A DNA stretch of 30,389 bases from RYN-111 sp046723735 (GCA_046723735.1 JBKOVB010000099.1:1-30389); one strand, 5' to 3'; positions 22,586 to 30,389 are shown, counted from the first letter of the stretch. Notes: generated by a model not told the origin, from the letters alone. Made by a program: numbers and translations.

Positions 22586-24025
22586 GTGCGCCGCCGTACC
22601 ACCGCCGCTGCCGCCCTCGCCTCGCTCGCCGTCGTCGGCGTCGCGGCCGCCGCCCCGAAGGGCCCTGCCAAGCCCGTCTCGGCGCCGCGCAAGGTGATGT
22701 TCGTCGGCAACAACTGGGACGGCACCGCGACGATCGTCGACGCCTCGTCGTACAAGGTGATCAAGACGATCGACGTCGTCCCGGACCTCGGCCAGGAGCT
22801 CGCCGACATCCGCACCAGCCCCGACCGGCTGGCGTACTACTACCTGATCCAGCAGGGCGTGGGCGAGGGCCACGACCAGTACGTCGACGACATGTTCTCC
22901 ACGCCGGACGGCCGCTACGTGGCGGTGGCGCGGCCGAGCCTCGCGGACGTGGCCTGGATCGACCTCGCCACCGACAAGGTCGTGGCCGAGGCGCCCATGA
23001 CGGGCTACCGCACCGACCACATGGCGGTGTCGCCCGACGGCACCCGGCTGCTCGTGTCCGACTCCACGTCGAAGAAGGTGAACGAGTACCCGCTCACGCC
23101 CGTCAAGACGGATGCGGAGAACCCCCCGCAGGTGCAGCCGCTGCGCACCTTCGCGTCCGGCGAGACGCCGCACGAGAGCAACTACACCAAGGACGGCCGG
23201 CGGGTCTTCCACGCCTCGATCGGGCGGGTCTACGTGCCGGGCAACGTGAAGGGGGCCGGGTCCGTCGACAACGCCCTCGAGCCCGTGGTCACGCCGGTCG
23301 ACGCGGCGGTGAAGTCCGACCGCTGGTTCCAGGTCGTCGACGCGAGGTCGTTCAAGGTCCTGCAGCGCTGGGACATGGGCAAGGAGCTCGAGGAGGCGGG
23401 CTACCCGCACATGAACTCCGCGGTGCGCCCCATGGCGGTCGCGCCGGACGAGCGCTTCGTGTACCTGCAGGTCTCGTTCTTCCACGGGTTCGTCGAGTTC
23501 GACACTCAGGCGCCCGACCTCGACAGCACCCGCTACTCCTTCTCGGACGGCACGACCGAGTCGCCGCGTGGCCGCGTCACGCGCGTCGTGCCGCTGCCCA
23601 ACCTCGTGCCCGACATGCGTGAGGACCAGTACGTCCTCAACTCCGCTCACCACGGCCTGGCCATCGCGCCGACCGGCACGACCCTGTGCGCCGCCGGCAC
23701 GATGGACGACTACGTCGCGCTCGTCGACCGCAGGACAGCGCGGTTCCAGCTGTTCCAGGGACCGGCCAAGACGCTGAAGGACAGCAGCGGTCAGCCGCGC
23801 AAGTACCTCAAGCCGTACTGGGCCGGCAACGGGTACGGCGACAGCTGCTGGGTCTCGATGAGCGGCAGCGACATGGTCGTGGTCTTCGACCTCTCGACGA
23901 AGACGGTCATCGCCGAGGTGCCCGTCGGCGACCCGCTGCACCGGCGAGGCCAGACGCTGGGTCACCCGCAACGCGTGCGCCCCGGCGTCCTCGCCGCGTC
24001 CCTCGGCGGGCGGCAGCGCTCCTGA
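22586..24025 (+). CDS. Exported YVTN-type beta-propeller protein
   Basis: 479 residues. The N-terminus RRRTTAAAALASLAVVGVAAAA is an export signal with a twin-Arg-like start. The rest consists of beta-propeller blades with repeats such as FVGNNWDGTATIVDASSYKV, FSTPDGRYVAV..WIDLATDKVV, VSPDGTRLLVSD and APTGTTLCAAG. Such proteins act as binding or surface scaffolds; no enzyme motif is seen. The GTG at 22586 has GGAG seven bases ahead. Near the C-terminus VPVGD is followed by PLHRRGQTLG before HPQRVRPGVL, where related proteins often run VGDHPQRVR; this could be a small insertion. It is divergent from the DyP gene across 89 bases. Confidence 0.8.
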   Translation: MRRRTTAAAALASLAVVGVAAAAPKGPAKPVSAPRKVMFVGNNWDGTATIVDASSYKVIKTIDVVPDLGQELADIRTSPDRLAYYYLIQQGVGEGHDQYVDDMFSTPDGRYVAVARPSLADVAWIDLATDKVVAEAPMTGYRTDHMAVSPDGTRLLVSDSTSKKVNEYPLTPVKTDAENPPQVQPLRTFASGETPHESNYTKDGRRVFHASIGRVYVPGNVKGAGSVDNALEPVVTPVDAAVKSDRWFQVVDARSFKVLQRWDMGKELEEAGYPHMNSAVRPMAVAPDERFVYLQVSFFHGFVEFDTQAPDLDSTRYSFSDGTTESPRGRVTRVVPLPNLVPDMREDQYVLNSAHHGLAIAPTGTTLCAAGTMDDYVALVDRRTARFQLFQGPAKTLKDSSGQPRKYLKPYWAGNGYGDSCWVSMSGSDMVVVFDLSTKTVIAEVPVGDPLHRRGQTLGHPQRVRPGVLAASLGGRQRS

Positions 24026-24036
24026 AGAGTGGTCGG

Positions 24037-24052
24037 GTCGCTCGAGAGCGAC
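24037..24052. other. Small inverted repeat just before the strong terminator
   Basis: GTCGCT-CGAG-AGCGAC is a perfect 6-bp stem lying between the beta-propeller stop and the 15-bp terminator hairpin, touching it by one base. It may add to termination or mRNA 3'-end stability. Confidence 0.35.
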
Positions 24053-24084
24053 GAGGCGCCGGGTGCGTCGCACCCGGCGCCTCG
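24052..24084. terminator. Strong bidirectional terminator hairpin
   Basis: CGAGGCGCCGGGTGC (24052-24066) and GCACCCGGCGCCTCG (24070-24084) form a perfect 15-bp stem with a GTC loop. It lies exactly between the stops of the convergent beta-propeller and subtilase genes, so it can serve both. There is no U-tract, as is common for actinobacterial terminators. Confidence 0.8.
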
Positions 24085-24094
24085 ACTCAGCAGG

Positions 24095-25609
24095 TCAGCT
24101 CACGGCGTTGAGGGCGTCGATCTCGCCCGCGCCGGAGAAGCTGTTGTGCCCGGTTCCACCCTGGCACTCCTGCAGCGAGCCGTCGCTCTGCGTGAAGCCC
24201 GCGGCGGCCATGGTCTGGCCGTAGCTCGGGTCGGGGCACGCCAGCGGGTTGGTCGCCTGCTCCAGCGCCGCCTCCACCGCGTGGCTGCTCACACCCTTGC
24301 TCACGAGCAGAGCCGCCACGCCCGCCGCGTGCGGCGAGGCCATCGACGTGCCCTGCAGGTAGCAGTACGTGGCGCCGTTCGAGACAACCGGCCGCAGGCA
24401 GGTGTTGATGACTGCCGCCGGGTACGTCGAGAGCACCCGGCCGTTTACCGCCGCCGGGGTGCGCTGGAAGAGCGAGTCGCCACCCGGCGCCGCCACATCC
24501 GTCGTCGAGATCCCGTACGACGAGTAGAACGACTTCACCGACAGGTCACCGGTCGCGGTCACGCCCACGACTCCGGGGACCTCGACGGGCACGACCGCGC
24601 AGGCGTTGGTGACGCTGCGCTCCACGTTCGCGTTCGGCGGGAAGTCAGGGCTGATCGTGTCGACGTGCGGGTGCGAGAGGTCTGTGCTCTCGTTGCCCTC
24701 AGCGGCGACGACCACGACGCCCTGGCTCTGGGCGAACCCGATGGCGCGGCGCTCGGCGTTCCAGATCGCGCGCTGACCAGGGTCGTTCTTGCAGTTGAAC
24801 AGCCACGGGTCGGCGAAGTAGCTGTTGTTCGTCACGTCGATGCCGTGGGTCCCGGCCCAGATGAAGGCGCACACCACGGCTTCAGGGAAGAAGAAGCCGT
24901 CGTCGTTGCCGGCCTTGATGCCCGCGATCCCCACGTTCGGCGCGACACCGGTGATGCCGATCCCGTTCACCGCCGCCGCGATGGTGCCGGCGGTGTGGGT
25001 GCCGTGGCCGTTGACGTCGTTGCCCACTCCCAAAGGCGTCGGTGCGCCGCTCGTGCAGTCGGCCGACTGCGCGGCGCGGTAGTTGGGCGCCAGGTCCGGG
25101 TGCGTGAAGTCGAGACCGGTGTCGATGTCGCCGACCACGACGCTCGACGACCCGCCGCTGATGTCATGGGCGGCGAACGCGTTGATCTGGGCCATGTCCC
25201 ACTGGAGGCCGGCGAGCGGCTCTCCGTCGCTGCCGGGAGCGGGTGTTGGCGTCGGGTCGTCGGCCGACCCCTGGACGCTCTTGACCTGCGTGATGAAGGC
25301 GTCCGTGGCCGCGACGCCCTGCACGTCCTTGGCGCCGGACATCGAGCCGGCGAACGTGCTGCTGTCTGACCGGGCGACGACCACACCGATCTGCGTGTAG
25401 TTCGCGACCACGGTGCCACCGGCCGCCTTGACGGCTGAGGCGGCGTTCGCGCTGGACGCCCCCGCTTGGTAGAGCACGAGGTAGCTGTGCGTCGCCCCTG
25501 CGACGCTGGGTGGTGCCGACACCAGTCCGATGCCGGCGAGCGTGCCGAGCCCTACAGCCAAGACGCCTGCGCGCCTTCTGGTGAGGGCAGGGAAAAGGGA
25601 ACGGGTCAT
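24095..25609 (-). CDS. Secreted subtilisin-like serine protease (S8 family)
   Basis: 504 residues. A signal peptide spans roughly 1-38 (LTRRRAGVLAVGLGTLAGIGLVSA). An I9-like propeptide follows to about 125, then a low-complexity linker (PTPTPAPG). The catalytic triad is complete: Asp163 in DIDTGLDFTHPDL, His202 in NGHGTHTAGT and Ser422 in GTSMASPHAAG. Oxyanion Asn is in NNSYF. Six or more cysteines in the catalytic domain suggest disulfides. It would act outside the cell after removal of the propeptide. The ATG at 25609 has AGGAGG six bases ahead, against a longer frame from 25660. A promoter candidate lies about 85 bases upstream. Confidence 0.93.
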   Translation of the reverse strand: MTRSLFPALTRRRAGVLAVGLGTLAGIGLVSAPPSVAGATHSYLVLYQAGASSANAASAVKAAGGTVVANYTQIGVVVARSDSSTFAGSMSGAKDVQGVAATDAFITQVKSVQGSADDPTPTPAPGSDGEPLAGLQWDMAQINAFAAHDISGGSSSVVVGDIDTGLDFTHPDLAPNYRAAQSADCTSGAPTPLGVGNDVNGHGTHTAGTIAAAVNGIGITGVAPNVGIAGIKAGNDDGFFFPEAVVCAFIWAGTHGIDVTNNSYFADPWLFNCKNDPGQRAIWNAERRAIGFAQSQGVVVVAAEGNESTDLSHPHVDTISPDFPPNANVERSVTNACAVVPVEVPGVVGVTATGDLSVKSFYSSYGISTTDVAAPGGDSLFQRTPAAVNGRVLSTYPAAVINTCLRPVVSNGATYCYLQGTSMASPHAAGVAALLVSKGVSSHAVEAALEQATNPLACPDPSYGQTMAAAGFTQSDGSLQECQGGTGHNSFSGAGEIDALNAVS

Positions 25610-25693
25610 CCTTCGCCTCCTCGTCGGGGCGACCCCCATGGATGGTCCGCGGGAGACCACCGGTCCCTCACGGACCGCTGACCGTACAGGCGG

Positions 25694-25722
25694 ACCGTAG
25701 GACGACGATCATGGAACGGCAA
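25694..25722 (-). promoter_or_regulatory. Candidate promoter of the subtilase gene
   Basis: On the minus strand TTGCCG (25717-25722) and TACGGT (25694-25699) are 17 bases apart. Just downstream, towards the subtilase gene, are repeated GGACCG/GACCGTAC-like words (25673-25699) that could bind a regulator. Confidence 0.45.
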
Positions 25723-25871
25723 GGTCACGACCGCTGCTCGGTGTCACCCGGGGGAGGTCGCGGTCGAGCCGCCGACTCACGTCGCCCGGTCACAACGGAG
25801 CACGTGCAGGGGAACGCAGCACGGTGTCGAAGGTGCGACGTGATCCAGCCGCGTCGCGCCGGGAGGCCCTC

Positions 25872-27314
25872 GTGAGGACCCGCACCGCCGTCCTTCTCCT
25901 GCTCCCGCTCGTCGCCGGTGCCGTGACCGCGCTGCCTGCGACGGGACAGAGCCCGTCGTGCCCGGGGGAGCGCAACCGGGCAGCTGCCTTCACCGCGGAC
26001 GGCCGGCCGTCGCCGTACCGCGCCTTGGGGTGCACCGTCCGCACCGGCTTCCTCAGCTCCGAGTCGCACCTGCGCGTGCTGCCTGACGGGACCGTGGTCC
26101 AGCAGCCGGCGCAGACCGTGCCCGGCGTGGCCGGGACCGGCTTTCTCAGCGGTGCGCCGGGGCCGAAGCCGCAGACCCAGCTCACACCGGCCGGGTTCGC
26201 CGTCAGCCGCGACGGGGGAGCGCGCTTCGAGCGGGTGCTGCCGGGCGGGCTGGAGTGGGTGGCCTCCGACGGCGCGATCCACGTGGACGAGGCGACCGGC
26301 CGGCTCTACTACTACGCGCTGAGCCCCTCTCAGGTGCCGCAAGCCGGTGGGGTCGCCGTCACCGACCAGGTACCGGCGGGGTACGCCCACCTGCTCACCA
26401 GCCCCGACGGCGGCCGGACGTGGAGCCACACCCAGGCGATCGGCTACGTCGAGTCGGAGAACCCGCGCTTCACCTCCGGCCCCACCCCGGAGCAGGGCGA
26501 CCGTCCGGTCCCCGGCGAGCGCATCGCCTACTGGTGCGGCAACACAGTGCTGTTCGCGTACGGCCAGCGTGACTGCTACCGCACGCTCGACGGAGGCCAG
26601 ACCTGGCAGCTGCGATCGACGCTGTTCCGCCGCGGCGTGCCCGTGCACCCCGAGTGCGGCAACGACCAGGAAATCTTCGACGCGGGCGACGGCAGCTATC
26701 CGCAGGCCGGCCCGGACGGGACCCTCTGGACCCTGGTCCGTTGCGGCTCCTCGACCTTCCTCGCCCGCAGCACCGACGAGGCGGCCTCCTTCCCGGTGCT
26801 GCGCCTCGGCGGCCGGCCGCTCACCACACCGGCGTTCGAGGAGCTGCGGGTGGACGCGCGCGGCGTGCTGTACGCCGCACGGCGCGACGGCGCCCGCCTG
26901 CTGCTGCAGGTCTCACGCGACCGCGGTCGCAGCTGGTCCGCTCCTGTTGACCTCGTGGCGCCGGCGCTGCGCGGACGCCCGGTGGGGCAGTGGGCGCTGG
27001 CGCTGCGCGGGGCGGGACAGGTCGCCGCCGCCTATCTCACCGACCACCCCGGAGGCGGGTACGACGGGTCCGTCACCCTCCTACGCGACGCGCTGGCGAG
27101 CCGGCCCGTCCTGCGCACCGCGACCGTGCACGACGGCCGGCGGGTGCTCGTGACCAGCCCTCAGACCGCCAAGGACGACTACATCGACCTCGACGTCGCG
27201 CCGGACGGGTCGGCGTGGGCGGCGTTCTACGGCGACTGCGGCTCCGACCCGGCCTGCGCCGGCGCCTCGCAGAACCCCATGGCGAAGATCAGCGTGCTCC
27301 TGCACGTGAGTTGA
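25872..27314 (+). CDS. Exported BNR/Asp-box repeat protein (sialidase-like propeller)
   Basis: 480 residues. A signal peptide is seen at 1-26 (RTRTAVLLLLPLVAGAVTAL). The rest has several Asp-box repeats of the S-x-D-x-G-x-T/S-W type: SRDGGARF, SPDGGRTW, TLDGGQTW, SRDRGRSW. These mark a six- or seven-bladed propeller as in sialidases and photosystem-assembly-like proteins. The arginine triad of true sialidases cannot be confirmed, so it may bind rather than cleave. Cysteines occur in pairs (YWCGN, RDCYR, HPECGND, LVRCGSS, GDCGSDPAC), which suggests disulfides. The GTG at 25872 has GGAGG five bases ahead. It is divergent from the subtilase gene across 262 bases. Confidence 0.75.
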   Translation: MRTRTAVLLLLPLVAGAVTALPATGQSPSCPGERNRAAAFTADGRPSPYRALGCTVRTGFLSSESHLRVLPDGTVVQQPAQTVPGVAGTGFLSGAPGPKPQTQLTPAGFAVSRDGGARFERVLPGGLEWVASDGAIHVDEATGRLYYYALSPSQVPQAGGVAVTDQVPAGYAHLLTSPDGGRTWSHTQAIGYVESENPRFTSGPTPEQGDRPVPGERIAYWCGNTVLFAYGQRDCYRTLDGGQTWQLRSTLFRRGVPVHPECGNDQEIFDAGDGSYPQAGPDGTLWTLVRCGSSTFLARSTDEAASFPVLRLGGRPLTTPAFEELRVDARGVLYAARRDGARLLLQVSRDRGRSWSAPVDLVAPALRGRPVGQWALALRGAGQVAAAYLTDHPGGGYDGSVTLLRDALASRPVLRTATVHDGRRVLVTSPQTAKDDYIDLDVAPDGSAWAAFYGDCGSDPACAGASQNPMAKISVLLHVS

Positions 27315-27326
27315 CCCGGCCGGGCG

Positions 27327-27725
27327 TCAGAGCTCGTCCTCGTCGATGACGTGGACGGCGGCCTCCTCGGCGCTCGAGGCCCCGCCGTCGATGCCCACGT
27401 CGTCGGCCAGAAGATCCTTCTCCTCGTCCTCGTGGACACCTTCGTCGGGCTCCACGAGCCGACCGGCCCGCGGGCGCTCCAAGACCTCGCCCGCCCACGG
27501 GCTGTCGGGGTCGCCGCCCGACGCCTCGGAGCCCGGATCGGGGTCGGCGACCTCCTGCTCGAGGCGCTCGTCGAGCGTCTCGCCCTCGCGCTGCTCCTCG
27601 GCCGTCGTCCCCCTGCGGTGGCTGGCCGGCTGGCGGTCGGGCGGGGAGTAGCCCTCGTCGAGGTTGTCGTCCAGCCCGCGGTCGAGCAGGGTGTCTTCCT
27701 TCGGCTCCTGGTTGTAGCCCGTCAT
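27327..27725 (-). CDS. DUF5709 family acidic protein
   Basis: 132 residues, strongly acidic and probably disordered. Family landmarks are LDEGYSPPDRQP, GETLDERLEQEV, RAGRLVEPDEG and HEDEEKDLLADDVGIDGG, ending SAEEAAVHVIDEDEL. It is found in actinobacteria and has no known function. There is no export signal. It lies 35 bases after the stop of the carboxypeptidase gene on the same strand, with a perfect 12-base palindrome (CCCCTCGAGGGG, 27738-27749) in the gap. Confidence 0.85.
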   Translation of the reverse strand: MTGYNQEPKEDTLLDRGLDDNLDEGYSPPDRQPASHRRGTTAEEQREGETLDERLEQEVADPDPGSEASGGDPDSPWAGEVLERPRAGRLVEPDEGVHEDEEKDLLADDVGIDGGASSAEEAAVHVIDEDEL

Positions 27726-27737
27726 GCTCGCGACCTA

Positions 27738-27749
27738 CCCCTCGAGGGG
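27738..27749. other. 12-base perfect palindrome between two minus-strand genes
   Basis: CCCCTCGAGGGG lies in the 35-base gap between the carboxypeptidase stop and the DUF5709 start, 13 bases before the ATG. It could be an operator or part of the DUF5709 promoter region, or chance. Confidence 0.3.
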
Positions 27750-27760
27750 GCGGGCAAGCG

Positions 27761-28939
27761 TCAGCCGCGGAACTCCCAGTGCCAGGCCTCCGGCTTGCTG
27801 CCGGACGGCTCCGCCCAGCTCGGGTGGAACCAGCCGAACCGCCCGGCGTTGGCCTTCATCCACATGTGCTCGGCCGAGCCGAAGGTCTGGATCCCGCCGC
27901 AGAAGTCGACCGCCAGCCCCCAGCCGTGGTTGCTCGTGCCGGGTACGGCGGCGAGGCCGGGCTTGCGGCGGTAGACGTCCACCTGCGCGCCGTAGGAACG
28001 GTAGGAGTCGGTGACGCAGAGCGGCTTGCCCCGGGTCTTGGCGTGGTAGGCGCTCATCCGGTTGAACGCCGCCGCAGCGTCGCAGCGGAGCTGGTGCCCC
28101 GGAGCCCCCCACAGCGGCGCCAGGATCGCCGGGTCGAGGAACCCGTTGGACTGCCCCGCCGAGCTGGTGGCGCCGCAGCGCACGGAGCCTGCCCGTGGGG
28201 CGGTGCGGACGAGGGCGCGGCGAGCCTTCGCCGCGCGCGCGGCACGGGCGGCCCTGGCGGCCGCGAGAGCCGCCAGGTGGGCGGCTCGGGCCGCCCGGGC
28301 ACGGACGAGCGCACCCTGCGCCTGGACGAGCTGGCGGTTGGTGTCGGCGGCCAGGGCCTGCAGCTTCGCGAGTCGCGCCGCCGAGCGCGCCGAGATGCGC
28401 TGGGCTTCGGCCGCGTACTGCTCCACCTGCTGCTGCTCGCGCCGAAGCGCCAGCTTGGCGACCCGCGCGTCGCGGATGACCTGGTCGTCGCTGCCGGCGA
28501 TGCGGTCGACGGCGCTCTGCGCCTCGAGGTGCGCGAGCGCGTCGTCGGGGGTCTGCAGAAAGCTCGTCACACCGCTGGGCACGGGCCACATGAAGGCCCG
28601 ACGGGCGAGCACGTTCACGTGGGCGGTCGCGGCGTCGACGACCTGCTGCTTCTGTGTCACCCGGCGCTTGGTGCTCTGCAGGCGCAGCTGCACCCGCCGC
28701 AGCTGCGTCTGGTCGGCCTCCCACTGCCGGGTGCCGTCGGTCAGCTGCTTGGTCCGGGACGCGACGAGGGCCTGGAGCCGGTCGACGCGACGCTGCGCGG
28801 TCGTGACCTCGTCGGCCGCGGCCGGCTGGGCGGGCGCGACGACGGTCGTCACGACCGCGCCGGTCGACAGCAGGACGGCGGCCGCCACGGCGGTCGCCAC
28901 GCCCCGCAGGGGTCGTGCCGGGTTGCTGCTGATGCGCAC
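27761..28939 (-). CDS. Secreted VanY-type D-Ala-D-Ala carboxypeptidase with coiled-coil N-terminus (M15)
   Basis: 392 residues. A signal peptide is followed by cleavage near PAAADE. Residues 45-105 and 140-205 are coiled coils of the kind that precede catalytic domains in cell-division hydrolases. An Ala/Arg-rich stretch (about 210-246) follows. The catalytic domain has SYRSYGAQVDVYRRKPG, then SNHGWGLAVDF with zinc ligands His338 and Asp345, and a final His387 in WHWEFRG. It would trim the terminal D-alanine from peptidoglycan stem peptides, or act as an endopeptidase, outside the membrane. The start is GTG with AAGGA four bases ahead. It is transcribed with DUF5709 and diverges from the acyl-CoA synthetase gene. 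Confidence 0.88.
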   Translation of the reverse strand: MRISSNPARPLRGVATAVAAAVLLSTGAVVTTVVAPAQPAAADEVTTAQRRVDRLQALVASRTKQLTDGTRQWEADQTQLRRVQLRLQSTKRRVTQKQQVVDAATAHVNVLARRAFMWPVPSGVTSFLQTPDDALAHLEAQSAVDRIAGSDDQVIRDARVAKLALRREQQQVEQYAAEAQRISARSAARLAKLQALAADTNRQLVQAQGALVRARAARAAHLAALAAARAARAARAAKARRALVRTAPRAGSVRCGATSSAGQSNGFLDPAILAPLWGAPGHQLRCDAAAAFNRMSAYHAKTRGKPLCVTDSYRSYGAQVDVYRRKPGLAAVPGTSNHGWGLAVDFCGGIQTFGSAEHMWMKANAGRFGWFHPSWAEPSGSKPEAWHWEFRG

Positions 28940-29084
28940 TGGTCCTTGCCCTCGTCGCTGGTGGCGGTTCGCCCCAGGTCGTCCGGGAAGGTCGTGGGCC
29001 CGTGGCCGCGCGACCTCGCTGTCTCGTGCTTGCCTCGTACTGCGCCCTCGGCCCGACGATCACGGGCCTGAAGAGATCCGGCCT

Positions 29085-29104
29085 GATACGTCCCCGGATG
29101 TATC
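29085..29104. promoter_or_regulatory. Operator-like inverted repeat between divergent genes
   Basis: GATACGTCC (29085-29093) and GGATGTATC (29096-29104) form an inverted repeat of nine bases with one mismatch and a 2-base centre. It stands between the divergent carboxypeptidase (start 28939) and acyl-CoA synthetase (start 29191) genes, 146 and 86 bases from their starts. Its AT-richness stands out from its surroundings. The binding protein is unknown; a TetR-type regulator would fit the size. Confidence 0.4.
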
Positions 29105-29190
29105 TGTGGGGCCAGGACCTTCGACACTCCCGCCCACCCAAGGGGGTCCCTAGCGTCAGGTGGAGGAGCCTTCCTTCCCCGGAGGTCGTC

Positions 29191-30389
29191 ATGCAGGAGT
29201 ACTCCGTCCCCTCGCGCTACACACCCGGCCCCAACGCGCTGGTCGTGGACGTCGTGCAGGACAACGCTCGCAAGCACCCCGACCGCGTGGTGGTGAGCCG
29301 TCGCGTCGGGGAGGAGTGGCTGCCCGTGACCGCCCAGGGGCTGACGGACGACATCGAAGCCCTCGCCGCCGGGCTCGTCGCCGCGGGCGTCCAGGCCGGC
29401 GAGCGCGTGGCCCTGATGTCACGGACGCGGTACGAGTGGCTGCTCTGGGACATGGCCGTGCTGTCGGTCGGAGCCGTGACGGTGCCCATCTACGAGACGT
29501 CCTCCGCCGACCAAGTCGAGTGGATCCTCACCGACTCGGGCGCGGTCGCGGTGGCGGTCGAGACCGACGCGCAGCTCGCCGTCGTCGAGGGCCTGCGCGA
29601 CCGACTGCCGGACCTGCGTGACGTCTGGCGAGTCGAGGAGGACCGCTTCCGGCTCATCGGGGAGGGCATGAGCGTCGGCACCGAGCCGCAGCACGAGCGC
29701 CGTGCCCGGATGGGCCCCGACGACCTCGCCACGATCGTCTACACATCCGGCACCACCGGGCGGCCCAAGGGCTGCATGCTCACGCACGGCAACCTGCTCG
29801 CCATCGTCCACAACGTCGTCGACGCCGACGGGATCTACGAGCAGGTCTTCAACGAGCAGCAGTCGACGTTGCTCTTCCTCCCCCTCGCCCACATCCTCGC
29901 CCGGGTCATCCAGCTCGGCGCGCTGCACGCCGGCGTCCGGCTGGGGCACACCGACATGTCGCACGTCGTAGAGGACCTGCAGTCCTACCAGCCGACCGTC
30001 ATCCTGTCCGTTCCGCGGGTCTTCGAGAAGCTCTACAACACCGCCCGCCACACGGCGACCGCCGCGGGCAAGAAGGGCGTCTTCGACAAGGCCGAGCACG
30101 TCGCCGTCGCCTGGAGCAAGGAGAAGGACGCCGGCGGTCCGAGCCCGGCCCTGCGCCTGGAGCACGCGCTGTTCGAGCGGCTCGTCTACCGCAAGGTGAT
30201 GGCCGCGATCGGCGGCAAGGTCCGCTGGGCGGTCAGCGGGGGAGCGCCCCTGGGCGCCTACCTCGGGCACCTGTTCCGCGGCATGAGCCTCACGGTCCTC
30301 GAGGGCTACGGGCTGACCGAGACAACGGCCGGGGCCACCCTCAACCTCCCGGACCAGCAACGGGTCGGGTCCGTCGGCCGACCGGAGCC
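29191..30389 (+). CDS. Long-chain acyl-CoA synthetase, N-terminal part (AMP-forming)
   Basis: The first 399 codons are present; the gene runs off the right edge. It is an ANL-superfamily adenylating enzyme. The P-loop-like A3 motif YTSGTTGRPKGCMLTHGN lies near residue 185. It is followed by LLFLPLAHILARV, SVPRVFEKLYN and the WAVSGGAPLG and GYGLTETTAG motifs. These match bacterial FadD15/ACSL-type long-chain fatty acyl-CoA ligases, which activate fatty acids via acyl-AMP for breakdown or lipid synthesis. The C-terminal catalytic Lys is outside the window. The ATG at 29191 has GGAGG five bases ahead. The inverted repeat at 29085-29104 lies in its upstream region. Confidence 0.93.
   Translation, partial: MQEYSVPSRYTPGPNALVVDVVQDNARKHPDRVVVSRRVGEEWLPVTAQGLTDDIEALAAGLVAAGVQAGERVALMSRTRYEWLLWDMAVLSVGAVTVPIYETSSADQVEWILTDSGAVAVAVETDAQLAVVEGLRDRLPDLRDVWRVEEDRFRLIGEGMSVGTEPQHERRARMGPDDLATIVYTSGTTGRPKGCMLTHGNLLAIVHNVVDADGIYEQVFNEQQSTLLFLPLAHILARVIQLGALHAGVRLGHTDMSHVVEDLQSYQPTVILSVPRVFEKLYNTARHTATAAGKKGVFDKAEHVAVAWSKEKDAGGPSPALRLEHALFERLVYRKVMAAIGGKVRWAVSGGAPLGAYLGHLFRGMSLTVLEGYGLTETTAGATLNLPDQQRVGSVGRPE

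Noticed and set aside
28940..29080. Possible c-di-AMP (ydaO) riboswitch upstream of the wall hydrolase gene
   Set aside because: Actinobacterial wall hydrolase genes often carry one, and GGGGCGAACC is present, but I cannot find the other conserved blocks or a consistent fold.
1..30389. CRISPR arrays, insertion sequences, tRNA and rRNA genes
   Set aside because: No regularly spaced repeats, transposase motifs, terminal inverted repeats with target duplications, or cloverleaf-like sequences were found by eye.

Overview
The window is very GC-rich chromosomal DNA that looks like a Gram-positive actinobacterium, probably a nocardioid or related soil/water lineage. The basis for this is GC-rich wobble positions, frequent GTG starts, and families typical of actinobacteria: DUF5709, DUF2252, a LYxLP-EF coiled-coil protein and a Tap-like alpha/beta-hydrolase lipoprotein. 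I cannot fix the genus. No rRNA, tRNA, insertion sequence, phage gene or CRISPR array was seen. Twenty-one protein genes are complete or nearly so, and one more is cut off at each end of the window. One further 12-codon leader ORF is proposed.

Layout. 1-925 (+): tail of a LivF-like ABC ATPase, coupled to a membrane protein with a proline-rich N-terminus. 1015-3783 (-): an AdiC-like amino acid permease followed by a protein of the cyclic 2,3-diphosphoglycerate synthase family. 4029-4714 (+): a promoter candidate, a 12-codon leader peptide and a highly structured leader, then a tandem-ACT protein. 4774-5400 (+): a secreted SGNH hydrolase. 5393-11554 (-): a sulfatase, a coiled-coil protein, a YbaK-type deacylase, and a ten-helix GGDEF-EAL protein. 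11674-14760 (+): a hydrolase lipoprotein and a DUF2252 protein. 14757-20654 (-): a secreted zincin-like protein with Ig-like repeats and, 90 bases downstream, a 1057-residue protein that joins a whole APC permease to HAMP, GGDEF and EAL domains. 20786-22496: a small Arg-tailed protein, OsmC, and a DyP peroxidase. 22586-28939: mostly exported proteins (beta-propeller, subtilase, BNR-repeat protein, DUF5709, VanY-type carboxypeptidase). 29191-end (+): the start of a long-chain acyl-CoA synthetase.

Themes. Amino acid handling recurs: the ABC tail, two APC permease modules, ACT domains and two exported proteases. Cyclic-di-GMP turnover recurs in two large membrane proteins with largely intact catalytic motifs. 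The two themes meet in the permease-GGDEF-EAL fusion, which is the best candidate here for an undescribed system: a transporter-like sensor that could set c-di-GMP according to an amino acid, next to a gene for an exported protease that could supply that amino acid. The second candidate is the leader before the ACT gene. It has a near-perfect Shine-Dalgarno, a leader ORF ending Val-Val-Leu-Arg, two copies of a 10-base element able to pair with the same downstream partner, and a long terminator-like hairpin. Both are inferred from sequence alone.
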